A stretch of DNA of 64,000 bases from Apoda limacodes. Taxonomy: Eukaryota > Arthropoda > Insecta > Lepidoptera > Limacodidae. The notes below the pieces were generated by a model. The model was not told where the DNA came from. It worked only from the letters and a program-made list of their open reading frames with translations, and ran no database searches. How positions within the stretch are numbered: the stretch's first letter is position 1; each line of letters opens with the position of its first letter. Location: assembly GCA_946406115.1 (NCBI GenBank), contig OX291543.1, positions 1,862,501-1,926,500 on the forward strand, written 5' to 3'. This document shows, one piece after another, positions 52,701 through 62,868 of this stretch. Both the position numbers and the translations under genes were made by a program.

Positions 52701-55700
52701 CTGATAACGTTATATGTATGAAGTAAACCAATTCATTATTTCTAGATACAAATTTATAATACCGAACAAGGCAGTGTCATCAAATCTTACACAGTAGATT
52801 TTGGCTCTGGCCATGTAGTTGGGCTAGGCAGATGTAAACGGAAAATTTTGGCGGCGCTCTCTAGTGGAGCCGTGAAGATATGGAGTAAAAAGGAAGAAGT
52901 TTTAGTGGATACAGGAGGAAAACTGGATAAAATGAGGATATATGCTGAAGATCCAACAATATATGCTACGGGTGAGATTTTAATATAATAAACATATTAG
53001 AGAATAGCACCGCTGATGTGGTACTTACGAAGTAATATTGTATATTTGTTTTTAAATTTACGCGTTCCATTACTAATTTAAAAAAATAAAACGGGATTAA
53101 AGCGTCGTCATTATACAAAATACCTTTTTCCCGACGTTTCGGCTGGGTTAAACCAGCCATGGTCACCTTGGTACCCGTGACGTCGGGAAAAAGGTATTTT
53201 GTCAAATAACGACGCTTTAATCCCGTTTTATTTATTTAAAATATGTCTATAGTAATAATTGGAACACAAACATATTCACAAACCAAAATCAAACACCTTA
53301 GTTTTAAAGTCAAAGTCAAAGTCAAAATGGTTTATTCAAATAAGGATTTTACAATCACTTTTGAATCGTCAAAGTTATAAAATATTATTTTTTGAACCCT
53401 CCCACCTTCCCGCCGGTTCACAATGTTGTTGATTTCTACCGAGAAGAATCCGGCAAGAAACTCGATAGTTACTCTTTTAAAAACACTATCAATAATACAA
53501 ATAAACTAAAATACAATTAATGTTTTAAATAAAAAAAATTTAGTCGTACAATTTTATGTTATTTCCATTTTAATTTGGTTTACCTATGCATCCTGTAATT
53601 GAGCATCATCAGTCCCAAGGATTTTTATCATTTACATAGTCTGAAATATTGTAGTATGCCTTTTTACAAAGTACCTGCTTTTAGCACGCAAAAGTACTGC
53701 AAAGGTCTGTTCTGTCCATACATACATTAACAAACTGCGACATCGTCTATTATAATCTAAAACTAGCACTATTTTACAGGTGGTGAAGAAAATGACTTAA
53801 AAATATGGAAGATCGGTGAATCTGTTCCAATATTTGCAGCTAAAAATTTAGCGCATGACTGGCTACAGTTGCGGCGCGCGGTGTGGGTCTCCGACTTGGC
53901 GTTTTTGCCGACAGAGGGTGGCAGGCTTGTGGCTGTCTGCTCGAGACACGGCTATGCTAGGTAGGTGACAAGACAATGCAGTCACTAATTAAATAGGTAA
54001 AGAGAGTCTACTCATGAGGAAGATACTTGTTTTTAATTACCTATCACCACGCGGCACTCGCGACATGCTTCCTCTCTTAAATTCATTTGAAACTTCATGA
54101 GCGACGCGTGTCCGCGGCATATGCGTGTTGAGGAAAGGGTTATCGCACTTTCTCTGAAGTAGTCCTTCTGTTACTTATTTATTTTGTGATAAAGTGTTAT
54201 TTGTTAGGTATTAAAGGGGACCAGAACCTCCACCACAAAAGATCACAAATTTGTCAATTGTTGTAATATGGTTTTTTGGGGTTTTAGTTGTGTATTCGTG
54301 ATCCCATGGTATGACATATTACTCATGCCAACTAGATCAGCAGATTTATATTCCTAACTAGCCTTTATACGTCCCTACGTTGGGACCCACCCTACCCTCA
54401 CAAACGAATGCGATTTGGGCCACAGTACAGACTCGGGCCCGGAGCGTATTCAGGACTAACTTCTTATGTTTTCATTCATCGACAAGCCAGTGGTGTGTGT
54501 GTATGTATTTAAGAAATTCAGAACAAGTCTAATTGGTCCGAGCCAGGCTTAATCTCCGCCCCTCAGAACGGGAGGCAGACACCGAAACCACCTTCTTATA
54601 TTGTTGCCTTAATTTCCTGTCAGATTATATGACACACGTGCGCAGAGGAGGCCAGTCTGTAATGTAGACTTCGAAGGCATGGCAGCCACCAGCATGACAC
54701 CAAGCTTTGAACAAAGGTATGATTTTTGCTCCTGATATATTATAATATTTCGATAATATAATAAAATATGTAATGTTTAAAAATTAGAAACAAACTGTGT
54801 GTAATAGATATCGCTGGGTATGTGCCTCACTACTGGGCTTTGCTGAACATCAGCGCTGTGGCTAAGCTCTGCACATAGCAACGTGCTGAGCTGAGTTGAA
54901 CCCGAGACCCGTGCTGGTGTCAAAGTGAACATTATATTTGATTGTAGTTTAACTTTTTAACTCATCCTGTTTATTTTTAACTTTTCTATATTTTATATAT
55001 ACATTGTATGCTGTTAATCTTTGATCTTATATGTCTATAAGAAAAGAAGTGTTATCGCAACTTCTTCGCAAGAGAAAACCTTAATAGAACAGATATTTAG
55101 GCTCTTTTAGGCGGTGACGCCTGTACTTACATGTCAGTTTATCCACTTACTTCAATCTATTGTTATTTCCAGACATATTTTAGTTGGTTTCGGGCGTGGT
55201 CAGCTTCACCAAGTAGACCTGCGAGTAGGGCGACTAGACAAGGGGTATAAGGGGTGTGTGGGTGCCGTGACGGACATAGTAACGGTAGCCGGACCGAGCG
55301 GTAGTGGACTCATTGTAAGCACCAGTCTCGACCGTCAGTTGAGGGTTCATGACCATCAAAGTAAAGAAATGGTATATAAGGTAAGGACCATAAAGATACA
55401 TACTTGGGTAATGAGTTTGTGTTTGAGGTGATGATTTATTTGTTTTTTACTGGTAAGTCATACTGTATCAATCGTAAGCAAAACCTCAGTACTTATTTGT
55501 TTCAACCTCTCTGTAGCTGCAAAGTACTTATAATACTATAAGTAGATCAATGGGTGCAGTGGGGGAGCGGGTGTCGTCCACCACACAGTACGTAAACTGG
55601 TGGAGTCCTAATCATAGTCATCAAGCAGCGACCGCAGTCGCACGCACAGATCGTGCGCAATTTATTTGTGATCTGAGGCTTGTATTGAAGTTGAGCTACT

Positions 55701-58700
55701 TACTGGCGCGCCGCACTTTGGTTTAGGTGTGTTTGCTTCTCGAACTATTTCCAAACGCAGTTAAGTACAAAACTTAATGGTTTGTCGCGGGCTTGCGTGT
55801 AGGGATTGCAATCCCGCAGCTCATTCAATCCCGCGAGATTGAAATGCGGGATTACTCAATCTCGCGCGGAATCACACGGGATCCCGCATCTTTAAAATTA
55901 TGTTTTAAATAAAATTGAAACTACAGATTTTTGAGTAAAAATAAACTTTTATTGATCAATATTAATCAATTATTAATCAAACAAAACATACATTATTTCT
56001 TTTCTATCAATTAAGTATAATTAATTAGTAATCTGTTTTCTAAGTTTCATCTTTGAATGTTTGGCATATTTAATTAGTTTTGTTTAATTTTACCCTTACT
56101 ACTAACCACAGTTTTATATTTTTAATTCAGTCTTATTCATATAATAAATAATAATCAAATAATAACTTTCTCTTAGATGATATTACTATGATATCAACCT
56201 ATGGTGATAATTTTTGAAAATACGCTGTTAAGAGAATACGATTCGGAGCGCCTCTCAGTGTGCTACATACAAACGAATTTTTCACTTACTTTGACACTTG
56301 CTGATAAAACACCACAAAATTTTGAAGAATGTTTTAGTAATAAATATCTTGGTCTGCAGTGTGTCAAATTTTATAGTTCAAAAGTTATACAGGATTCTAG
56401 TTTTTTTATACAAATGGTTTTAAAAAAGATTTCTAGTTAATTAAAAATTTTGCAAAATTTCGGAAAACCACAGACATATATATTCGGCTTGGGATTATGA
56501 CTCAGAAATTTCACAGTGATTTATCAGTAAATGTCAAAAACAAATGAGAAATTCGTTTGTATGAAGCTCGCTGCGAGGCGCCACGAATCGTATTCTCTTA
56601 AGAATCAAATGGCACAGGCGCAGCGCAGCGCCCTTTATGAACAACTGAAACGTTGCACTCGTGCTACTCGCGATTTATGCGAATGTTTAAGTGCCAAATT
56701 TTCCATTTGCGGGATCCGCGGAACTTCAAAACGCTTGAAGGTGCGGGATCCAGCAGGTGAATAAAAGCAGCGGAATCCCGCGGGATTGCGGGATCCCGTT
56801 TTGCGGTAGGGATTATACTTGCGTGCCTTTTTGTAGTCGCTGACAAGAGCCAGGTGTTCTAGATTATTCCAAACACATCAAGAGTTGATCGTGAACTTTA
56901 ATTTGTAAACAACCCTTGTGAGGGCAAAATCCTTTGTCTGCATTTCCTTTGTAAATAACAGGCGATTGAAGTAAGTCCTTATCTCGAACGTATACTATAC
57001 TATCAGTCAAACAAACAAAAAACTTTCTCTTTTTGTAATAATAATAGTAAAGATTTATTAAATATTATGTTTAATATTATATTTTATTAAGCAATTGATA
57101 CCCGAATAAACCGTTAAGGAACCCGGTCCTCTAGTTTTGACGCCCCTGTCGCTGATAAATTTTAAAATTAAATTTCTGCAATTTTAGCAATATTTGACGT
57201 CAAAGTTGTCATGTGTGTTGGTGCAAACGAAAACGTCAACTCCACTACGGAACGCTTTGGAACAAGAGGTAAAGGAGGAGGAAGAAGAAAGAAAAGAGAT
57301 CGAAGGAGAAAATGATAAAGATGATCTGGACGAACTCTTCGATAAGATGGAGACTATAGGGTTAGTTAATACTTTTTCAGTTTAAATTAACAATAAATGA
57401 ACAAAGGAATTTACTTTGGAGGGATCACTTGGATCCAACTGTGGGAAGTTACTTCGAAGAGGAGGTTAACTAACAGTCATACATTTCATATTACAATAAA
57501 TTATCTATATTATATAGCTGAATAGTTGTTAATGCACAATTTAGTGAACTGATATTCTAATAGCAAAAAAACACTCAAGTGCGAGTTAGACTTGCGTGCC
57601 AGGGATACTTAATAGGATTTGTAAAAGTTTTTTTTAATTAGTCAAAGATTTCGTAAAATTGGACCTTAGATTTCTCATTTTCCTGTACTAGATCACTGTA
57701 ATAGATTATTTATCTATTATGTTATAAAATAATCACTTTCATTTGATGTGTGAGACGGCGAATTTATTTTTTTAATTTACCGTCCAAAAGTGTGAATTAT
57801 ATTCAATGTTATACATCTGTGGTCAGAAAAATTTACACGTGTACAAAATTTTAACTTAATCGACGAGTAGATTCTGAGCAATTTGGCTGTGACACACAAA
57901 CAGGCAGACAGACTAGTGATTCTATAACGTACGGAACTCTCAAAATATGTTTAATTTTTACTAATGCCTTTTAGTATTTTTAACTTCTATAGGGTTACTG
58001 GTAAATCGACCTATTCCTGCTAGGAGGTTATAGAGGAGGTAATGACCAATGAATTAGATCATGTAAGTCCCTGAGCAAAAGTGAACCATTTATTGGCTTG
58101 AATCAGATTTTTATTTTGTTCTCACTTAAAAGCCACAACAAGGTTTATTTTTTCGTCTTCTGAAGTTGAGGCGAAACACGTGTCGAGTTTTGTTATCAAT
58201 TTAGTGGTGTAGTGTTATAGTGATTTTGGCATCATCCGCATAAGGAGGGAGGTAGGGGGTTGGGCACTCCTACACGTGTGGATGGTGTACTTCTGCACGT
58301 GAGTGCAAGTGAATTGTTTTTAGCGGATTTGCAAGGTAATGATATTTTATCATAACAAGCATTCATTACTATCACAATAACGCCGCATGAACTTTCTACC
58401 CATGTAAATGCCCTCAGATTAATTATACAATAGTAATAAAATACGCATATCTCTGAAAACGTCCTATGTACCATGTACATGCGTACAAGCAGTTTAAAGC
58501 CGCAGTAAGCGGAAGTCAATCGCGACTGCTGCTTCACCGTGGCGTACGTAGGTGCCCCTCGAGTCACGGTAATGGAACGTATCGTGCGTGGAATTTCTGT
58601 GCATGTTTATTTTGTATTATCTATAATCCTTAATAAACTCGTTGTTATTACAGTGAGAAGGTAAGAAAAAATAAATTATCTTCCGACGAATTAGAACCTC

Positions 58701-58867
58701 GAAAAAAGGTCAAACCCTCAACTGAAGGAAGCACTGCTGCAGAATTAGACGACTCGAACGCTGAAGATGCCATCGTCAAACTTCTGAGAAGTACGGAAAA
58801 ACAGAAAAGAAAGATAGAAAAGAAGATAAAAGAGAAGAAAGCAAGGAGCGTGTTTCATAATGCTTGA
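46755..58867 (+). CDS. WDR74: WDR74/NSA1-like WD-repeat protein of 60S ribosome assembly
   Basis: Eight exons, all GT-AG and in phase: 46755-46818, 47864-48018, 52746-52971, 53780-53960, 54624-54716, 55173-55380, 57188-57360, 58654-58867; 437 residues. Key text: IDIFVASRIGSFK at the start; SITSVVWGDEDQTEILIGKK; LAALSSGAVKIWSKKEEVLV then DTGGKLDKMR; YATGGEENDLKIWKIGES; HDWLQLRRAVWVSDLAFLP; RLYDTRAQRRPV; GFGRGQLHQVDLRVGRL; STSLDRQLRVHD. The order and spacing follow human WDR74 and yeast Nsa1, a seven-blade propeller that joins pre-60S particles in the nucleolus and is released by the AAA ATPase NVL/Rix7. The C-terminus is acidic (EEEEERKEIEGEND), then Lys-rich (EKQKRKIEKKIKEKKARS), as expected for a nucleolar tail. 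Human WDR74 is about 385 residues. Exon 5 is only 93 bases and supplies an otherwise missing blade strand. Confidence 0.95.
46819..47863. other. WDR74 intron 1
   Basis: AT-rich. Nothing recognised beyond weak, stop-ridden text at 47460-47800. Confidence 0.4.
48720..49500 (-). other. Two unassigned minus-strand open frames in WDR74 intron 2
   Basis: 48756-48962 (KRKCCNDFGGKHASSF) and 49257-49475 (HAVRVPHRQPALSASNHNSK) are less AT-rich than their surroundings and may be shards of one transposon gene. I could not match either to a family. Neither has a clear start or splice sites. Confidence 0.25.
49855..50105 (+). repeat. Common dispersed repeat tail (LINE/SINE-like)
   Basis: CTAGCTGTCCCGGCGAACGT at 49852, GCCCGAGTCCGGCTCGCACT at 49920, and CAAAATCGGTTCAGTAGTTT near the end (50034), ending TTTATATATATATTAAG. 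This pattern is widespread in lepidopteran introns. Confidence 0.65.
50350..51010 (+). mobile_element. LINE ORF2 C-terminal fragment
   Basis: Plus strand: LVYSAGEYCAPVWINSAHTE, later IIKNSDLPVYHAINPTK in a second frame, KARWKEEWKSDTPWDSF in a third, then CDCGAPVQSIYHIIHDC (a Cys-rich end typical of one LINE group). Several frameshifts. AATAAA at 51001 may be the element's own polyadenylation signal. Confidence 0.8.
51213..51824 (+). mobile_element. Non-autonomous hAT element with 8-bp target duplication
   Basis: Flanked by perfect ACCTCATG repeats (51205-51212 and 51825-51832). Imperfect terminal repeats: TAGGGCCGGATCA at the left, and CGGTGCCGGATTA reading in from the right. Subterminal GGGGCCCCTAGGCA occurs at both ends. 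8-bp duplications and these ends fit hAT. It contains a LINE family A tail (about 51290-51400), so it captured or was hit by a LINE. No transposase. Confidence 0.8.
51290..51405 (+). mobile_element. LINE family A tail nested in the hAT element
   Basis: FLKGRHRASNAQVLQAS text followed by GGCGGACCATAAACTTGTTT and an A-rich end. Diverged from the other copies. Confidence 0.65.
52408..52780 (-). CDS. Unassigned open reading frame in WDR74 intron 2
   Basis: Open for about 120 codons on the minus strand, ending at 52408, with protein-like composition (NISYLDKPVRPVKLFPTALE, LALEDLGTMIDCLSRASQWL). The ordered mix of hydrophobic and charged residues is unlike the AT-rich surroundings. It crosses the start of WDR74 exon 3 on the opposite strand. 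It has no ATG in frame near the start; an acceptor or a lost start is possible. I recognise no family. Could be a transposon shard or a retrocopy fragment. Confidence 0.3.
53085..53233. mobile_element. Palindromic MITE with near-perfect long stem
   Basis: 53085-53109 is the exact reverse complement of 53209-53233 (25 bp). After a short mismatch, a further 22 bp also pair (starting CAAAATACCTTTTTCCCGAC). The middle carries GCTGGGTTAAACCAGC-like self-pairing text. 149 bp, non-coding, in WDR74 intron 3. Confidence 0.85.
53300..53560 (-). mobile_element. LINE 3' end (minus) with TTTGAC repeats
   Basis: Plus strand shows AAAGTCAAAGTCAAAGTCAAA at about 53308, reading (TTTGAC)n at the LINE end in reverse. 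It is followed by CGAGAAGAATCCGGCAAGAA (53440), a typical lepidopteran LINE 3' region. In WDR74 intron 3. Confidence 0.7.
54350..54600. repeat. Dispersed repeat scraps in WDR74 intron 4
   Basis: GTCCCTACGTTGGGACCCAC (54371) and the following text match, in reverse, 28120-28175. GTCCGAGCCAGGCTTAATCT and CAGAACGGGAGGCAGACACC look like SINE text. Confidence 0.45.
54800..54935 (+). repeat. SINE-like scrap in WDR74 intron 5
   Basis: CGCTGGGTATGTGCCTCACT with GAGTTGAACCCGAGACCCGT, the latter resembling the B-box end of a tRNA-derived SINE. Confidence 0.45.
55555..55720 (+). repeat. Dispersed repeat, second copy of 17160-17370
   Basis: Shares GTCCACCACACAGTACG, GGAGTCCTAATCATAG and GATCTGAGGCTTGTATTGAA with the copy at 17.2 kb. 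In WDR74 intron 6. Confidence 0.6.
55800..56817 (+). mobile_element. Non-autonomous hAT element with 8-bp target duplication
   Basis: Perfect flanks CTTGCGTG at 55792-55799 and 56818-56825. The left end is TAGGGATTGCAATCCCGC; the right end holds GCGGGATTGCGGGATCCCG and then TAGGGATTATA. Subterminal GGGATTGCGGGATCCC-type repeats abound. 1018 bp in WDR74 intron 6. The internal frames (56201-56440 and 56531-56764) belong to a nested palindrome and are not transposase. Confidence 0.85.
56225..56603. mobile_element. Inverted-repeat MITE nested in the hAT element
   Basis: Text at 56227-56290 (TTAAGAGAATACGATTCG, CATACAAACGAATTTTTCAC) is mirrored at 56540-56603 (GAAATTCGTTTGTATGAAGC, CGAATCGTATTCTCTTAAG). 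The ends are about 60 bp with a few mismatches and an interior of about 250 bp. Confidence 0.75.
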
Positions 58868-58873
58868 TTTGGT

Positions 58874-58879
58874 AATAAA
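58874..58879 (+). terminator. Polyadenylation signal of WDR74
   Basis: AATAAA seven bases after the TGA stop of WDR74, followed by an A/T-rich stretch. The 3' untranslated region would be very short. Confidence 0.75.
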
Positions 58880-59082
58880 ATGTAAAAAAAATCTTTGAAT
58901 TTTATTTATTTATGTTTTAAAGGCCAAACGGTGTCGCCATCTATCGTGGTAAACCATAAACAGATTAGTTAGTGTAGTGTAAATAGTCAGAATTTGGCTG
59001 CTTTGCAGGCGTCTGATTTCGGCAAGTGAAGTGAGCCTTTATACTGAGATACAGCACCTCCTTTTTATTTCGATGGTTACAT

Positions 59083-59132
59083 ACATTACATACATTACAT
59101 ACATTACATACATTACATACATTACATACATT
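59083..59132 (+). repeat. 9-bp microsatellite (CATTACATA)n
   Basis: About five perfect units of CATTACATA downstream of WDR74. Confidence 0.9.
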
Positions 59133-59139
59133 TAACATT

Positions 59140-59720
59140 TTTATAAATTTTGGTTTACTTTTTGAGCTAATTCAATACTGACTAACTTCCGCAAATCAAG
59201 GAAGTTAGCTGGTAAATGTTATAGTTTGTTGCTTTGTTACGAAGTAAAATCATTCCAACTAAAACTTAATTTCTTTAGCACAATATCTTTTCTTTCTATT
59301 CTCGAATAGACGGAAGACCAGCTTGAAAAGCTTGAACGGCTTCATATATTTGAATATTGAAATCAACTTAACTGGCTCACTGTACGATCGCGCAGTAATA
59401 CTTACATACTTACTCTGTCTTGTTCTTCTTCTCCTTCTTCTATTACTAAGCAAACGCTGTCTGTCTCTCTCTTTCTGTCTATACGACCATTAAAGGGCTT
59501 TATCTTTTAGACCGAAATAGGCAAAAGCCTGATTTCACAAAATATTTATTATGATGGGGGAATTTAAGGAGTAATCGTAAAAACAGTAATACATACAAAC
59601 GTCAAACTTATAGTTAAAAATAGTGTAAACTCTAAAGTATAATAACAAATAATAAAACCTGCCAATTGTGAGATGGGCCCGAGCCATTACCATTTCAAAT
59701 TACCATTACAGCGCCATCTA
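59140..59720. other. Intergenic, repeat debris
   Basis: 59480-59570 echoes part of repeat Z (AATAGGCAAAAGCCTGATTT and the text after it). Nothing coding. Confidence 0.4.
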
Positions 59721-59724
59721 GTTA

Positions 59725-60070
59725 TTGTTAAGAGAAACAGTAACACATTCGTTTGTAGGGAACGATATTCAAAGTAAAGCAACGTTAGGCTAGGTAGTAA
59801 TTGGATGGGAGACCGCTTAGCAGCTCACTTTTTTTTTAACGTTAAAGCGCACGCGTGCTATTAAAATCGGTCAAGTGCAAGTCGGACTAGAGCACCGTGG
59901 GTTCTGTACCATTTACATTATTAACGTACACAAACTATGGACATAATAAAAAATAAAAAAGACAATAAGCGGTCACCCATCCAACCACTGCCCAAGCCCG
60001 GCCGTTGCTTAACTTTGAATATCGTTGCTAATGAACTAATGTTTAACTGTTTCTCTTAATACCCTAGTTC
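59725..60070. repeat. Inverted pair of 5S-rRNA-derived fragments
   Basis: Plus copy 59763-59829 reads CAAAGTAAAGCAACGTTAGG then TTGGATGGGAGACCGCTT, matching the 3' half of animal 5S rRNA (pattern AAGTTAAGCAACG, then CTTGGATGGGTGACCGC). Minus copy 59969-60029 gives GCGGTCACCCATCCAACCAC and GTTGCTTAACTTTGAATATC. The flanks (GTTAAGAGAAACAGT and ACTGTTTCTCTTAAT) are also inverted. Both are too short and diverged to be genes, so this is a 5S-derived SINE in two copies or a terminal-inverted arrangement. Confidence 0.75.
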
Positions 60071-60356
60071 GTCTATCATAAAAACAGTTGCAGTGACGAT
60101 CATAGTGAGATTCGCAAATCTTTCTGGCCCACCTGTATAACTTTGTTAAGTTTCATCTAATCAGATACTAACTAAAACTCGAAAAAATCGAAAAAACCAA
60201 CCATGACGTAATGTACGCAGTGATTTTAAAGAAACCTACTTAATCTGGTATGATTTCGCTTGATGGTGCTAGTTAAATGTCGTTTTAGTCATCTAGTAGG
60301 GATCTGTCAAGATCTGTTATAAACGCTTTGAAATATTCCCTTATAATTTCCAACTA

Positions 60357-60516
60357 TAGTGGCGTTTTGTTGACCGACATAATGTACATAATGCGGTAAT
60401 CCTACCAAACAAAATGAACCAAGATTTTCTACTGTGTTATACAGAATTTACGTCTTTTTAACTTGGCAGGATTATGACATTAAACGCATTGAAGCAGTGA
60501 ACAAAACGCACCTTAT
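60357..60516 (+). mobile_element. MITE Y, second copy
   Basis: TAGTGGCGTTTTGTTGACCG to GAACAAAACGCACCTTATAA, with the internal CATTAAACGCATTGAAGCAG. It is the opposite-orientation match of 43731-43876. Confidence 0.75.
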
Positions 60517-60827
60517 AATAAAAACGACGATTAAAAGCTAATTTTTCCTTTTCTTTTTTTGTGAGAGTAAGAGAAGGAATATAAACGCAGTAGTGGGCCA
60601 TAGCTTTCCGCACGTGGTGCTTTATGACGATCTTGATTGAAAGTGGCTCGGCTTTGCCGCGCGTGGCAGCCTTGGGCAAAAATTTACAGACAGAGAGGCT
60701 GCCTCTGCTACGAAGGAAGCAATTCGTTAACCATGGCCATTTAATGCATATTAAAACCTTGAAGTAGATTTCATATATATTCCGTAGTGCTGAAATATAG
60801 ATGGATGCACAAAAAAATCTGTACTTC

Positions 60828-61405
60828 TCTACCATGGCTTCCATGCGCATGGCATATGGCATGTCATAGCATTCATAGGTTGGCCATGTGACAATAGCCG
60901 TGTTTTGTTGAGAAGTTTTATTTTTAACATAGAAAAATATCGCATCACAGAGCCGCCATATTCAACATAGAGTGTATTAATTTCCGGTCAACAGATATAT
61001 CTAATGCGCGCATAGACTGCATAGAGCACATTCAATGCGTAAAGATTAGAGTAATTACTAAATTAATTTCGCGAAAGCGATATTGCTGATATTGTTAGAG
61101 CGGCCGCGCGGACTCGCTGGAATCGGATCACAATGCTATTGTTTAAATGTGTACAATTTTCTCAATTAATATTTATTATGAATATTATACTCGTCAGTGT
61201 TTTGTAAGTTACAGCGTGTGCCCTCTTAAATTTTTAGTTTTTGCTTTTATATTTTTATTATTAGTTAGGAAACCCGCATAAACAACACATATTCTGAGAA
61301 AATTTCAGGCTTTTGCCAACTTCCAGCTTTTTAAAGCTCAGCGTAGGTTAGCAATAGCGGGCTCCGTTGGGAAACGATTAGGGATTTTACTCAATAAACT
61401 ACAGA
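60828..61405 (-). repeat. Dispersed repeat Z, second copy
   Basis: Reverse-orientation match of 19970-20630 along its length (AAGCGATATTGCTGATATTG, TGAGAAAATTTCAGGCTTTT). Non-coding. A 134-codon minus frame at 60458-60862 overlaps its edge and was not accepted. Confidence 0.7.
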
Positions 61406-61453
61406 GTATTTTAATCTTTATTTACATAGGAAACGTAAAGATTATGTACCTAT

Positions 61454-61762
61454 ATGTTATCCATACTAATAATCCATAAAATCCGTCACGTGAACATAAG
61501 GCAAAAAACCAAGGTTAATGATGCTCTTTGCTTCGCCCAAAAATTAAAATGGCGGTGGGCAGGACACGTAGCCAGAATGGCCGACGATCGCTGGACTATA
61601 AGACTGACGTCATGGACAGGACCTAGAGGAAATAGAAGGAAAGGTAGACCTACAACGAGATGGATAGACGACATAGTGCGTATTGCGGGCAAAAATTGGA
61701 TGAAAGAAACTAATGATAGAGACATATGGACTTTACTGGAGGAGGCCTTTACCCTCAACTAA
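61454..61762 (+). mobile_element. RTE-like LINE ORF2 C-terminal fragment
   Basis: 102 open codons to a TAA, reading RQKTKVNDALCFAQKLKWRW, AGHVARMADDRW, RKGRPTTRWIDDIVRIAGKN and LLEEAFTLN. This is the standard end of RTE-like/related LINE ORF2 (AGH.AR, RGRP..RW.DD). 5'-truncated. Followed by an A-rich stretch near 61817. Confidence 0.85.
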
Positions 61763-61769
61763 GAGGGGT

Positions 61770-62110
61770 TCTTACATATAAGCACAAATATGTACAGTAC
61801 ATCAATTATTGTAATAAAAAAAATACTAGTTAATTTTAAATATAAAATAATTTAAAAATTTAAATTTTAAATAAAAAATATTACTTTTAATGTATACATT
61901 ACTTTAGATATTGACCACAAATTTAAAATAAGGATTTTTTAGTTTAAGCTTTATATTAGGTTACTTTTTTTATTTTCCACATTATACATATTACAAACAT
62001 TTTGTATTAATGAAAATTAGGATTTTAAACCTAGTATTTGTATTCATTCTCTATTACTCTGTAGTATTTTCTTTTTGTAGGATGTAAGAAATAAAAGGCT
62101 TTTTCATTTT
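61770..62110. other. AT-rich sequence, nothing recognised
   Basis: Low-complexity AT-rich text after the LINE end. Confidence 0.4.
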
Positions 62111-62122
62111 TTATTTTATTTA

Positions 62123-62345
62123 TCCATACTAATATGATAAATGGGAAAGTGTATGTTAGTGTGTGTCTGTTTGTTTGTCCGCCTTTCACGAATTGACGTG
62201 ATTTTTTTAAATGGACGTAGTTGAAGGGATGGAGAGTGACAAAGGCTTTTTGTCTCTTTCTCAACCCCCCCACCACATAGTATAATTACTGCTACGCCAC
62301 CGATAACGATTTAGGGCGGGCGGAGCCGCGGGCAAAATTCATTAG
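62123..62345 (+). mobile_element. LEP1-like Helitron relic
   Basis: Begins TCCATACTAATATGATAAAT, continues GGGAAAGTGTATG and GTTTGTTTGTCCGCCTTTCA. It ends with GGGCGGAGCCGCGGGC and CATTAGT, a decayed form of the hairpin plus CTAGT end seen at 12283. No coding capacity. Confidence 0.6.
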
Positions 62346-62369
62346 TTATTTAATTCATTAATTACCTGC

Positions 62370-62530
62370 TATCCCATTAATAATATAAATGAGAAAATTT
62401 GGATGTATGTTACTCAATTACGCTTTAACCTGGATGGATCAGGATGAAACTTGGCACCCTTATAGGTTTTCATTCCGGAAAATCCAAAAAATTCTACAGG
62501 TGTAACTATAACCAATAAATCAATAAAATA
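62370..62530 (+). repeat. Helitron/LINE-like repeat scrap
   Basis: Text such as CCTGGATGGATCAGGATGAA and ACTTGGCACCCTTATAG is typical of lepidopteran dispersed repeats. Ends not defined. Confidence 0.4.
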
Positions 62531-62764
62531 GAAAGATTTTAGTATAACATTTTAATAGTTTTCTAAAAGAAAATCAAGTTAAAATCATTATAAGTATATT
62601 TGTTTTACTTAGGACCTAATAAGTTTATAGTTGTGATTGAATAACTTATATTACTGATTGAAATCTCAAAATATTACACAAACAATGCAAATTACACTCG
62701 ATTTAACTTGCTTGCTCGTACAAAGTAATTTAATTCATAAAATCAAGATTAAATGCACCCATGT

Positions 62765-62868
62765 AGTCGGCAATGGTGTTGCAAGCGTCCATAGGCTACG
62801 GTGACCGCTTACCATCAGGCGGACCGTAGGCATGTTTGCCACCTTAGTGATAAAAAAAAAAAAAAAAG
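62765..62868 (+). mobile_element. LINE family A tail with A tract
   Basis: GTTGCAAGCGTCCATAGGCT, TACCATCAGGCGGACCGTAG and TGTTTGCCACCTTAGTGATA, then 15 or more A (62852-62867). 5'-truncated to about 90 bases; the preserved A tract suggests a comparatively recent insertion. Confidence 0.85.

Noticed and set aside
60458..60862. 134-codon minus-strand frame
   Set aside because: Overlaps MITE Y and repeat Z edges and shows no recognisable domain.
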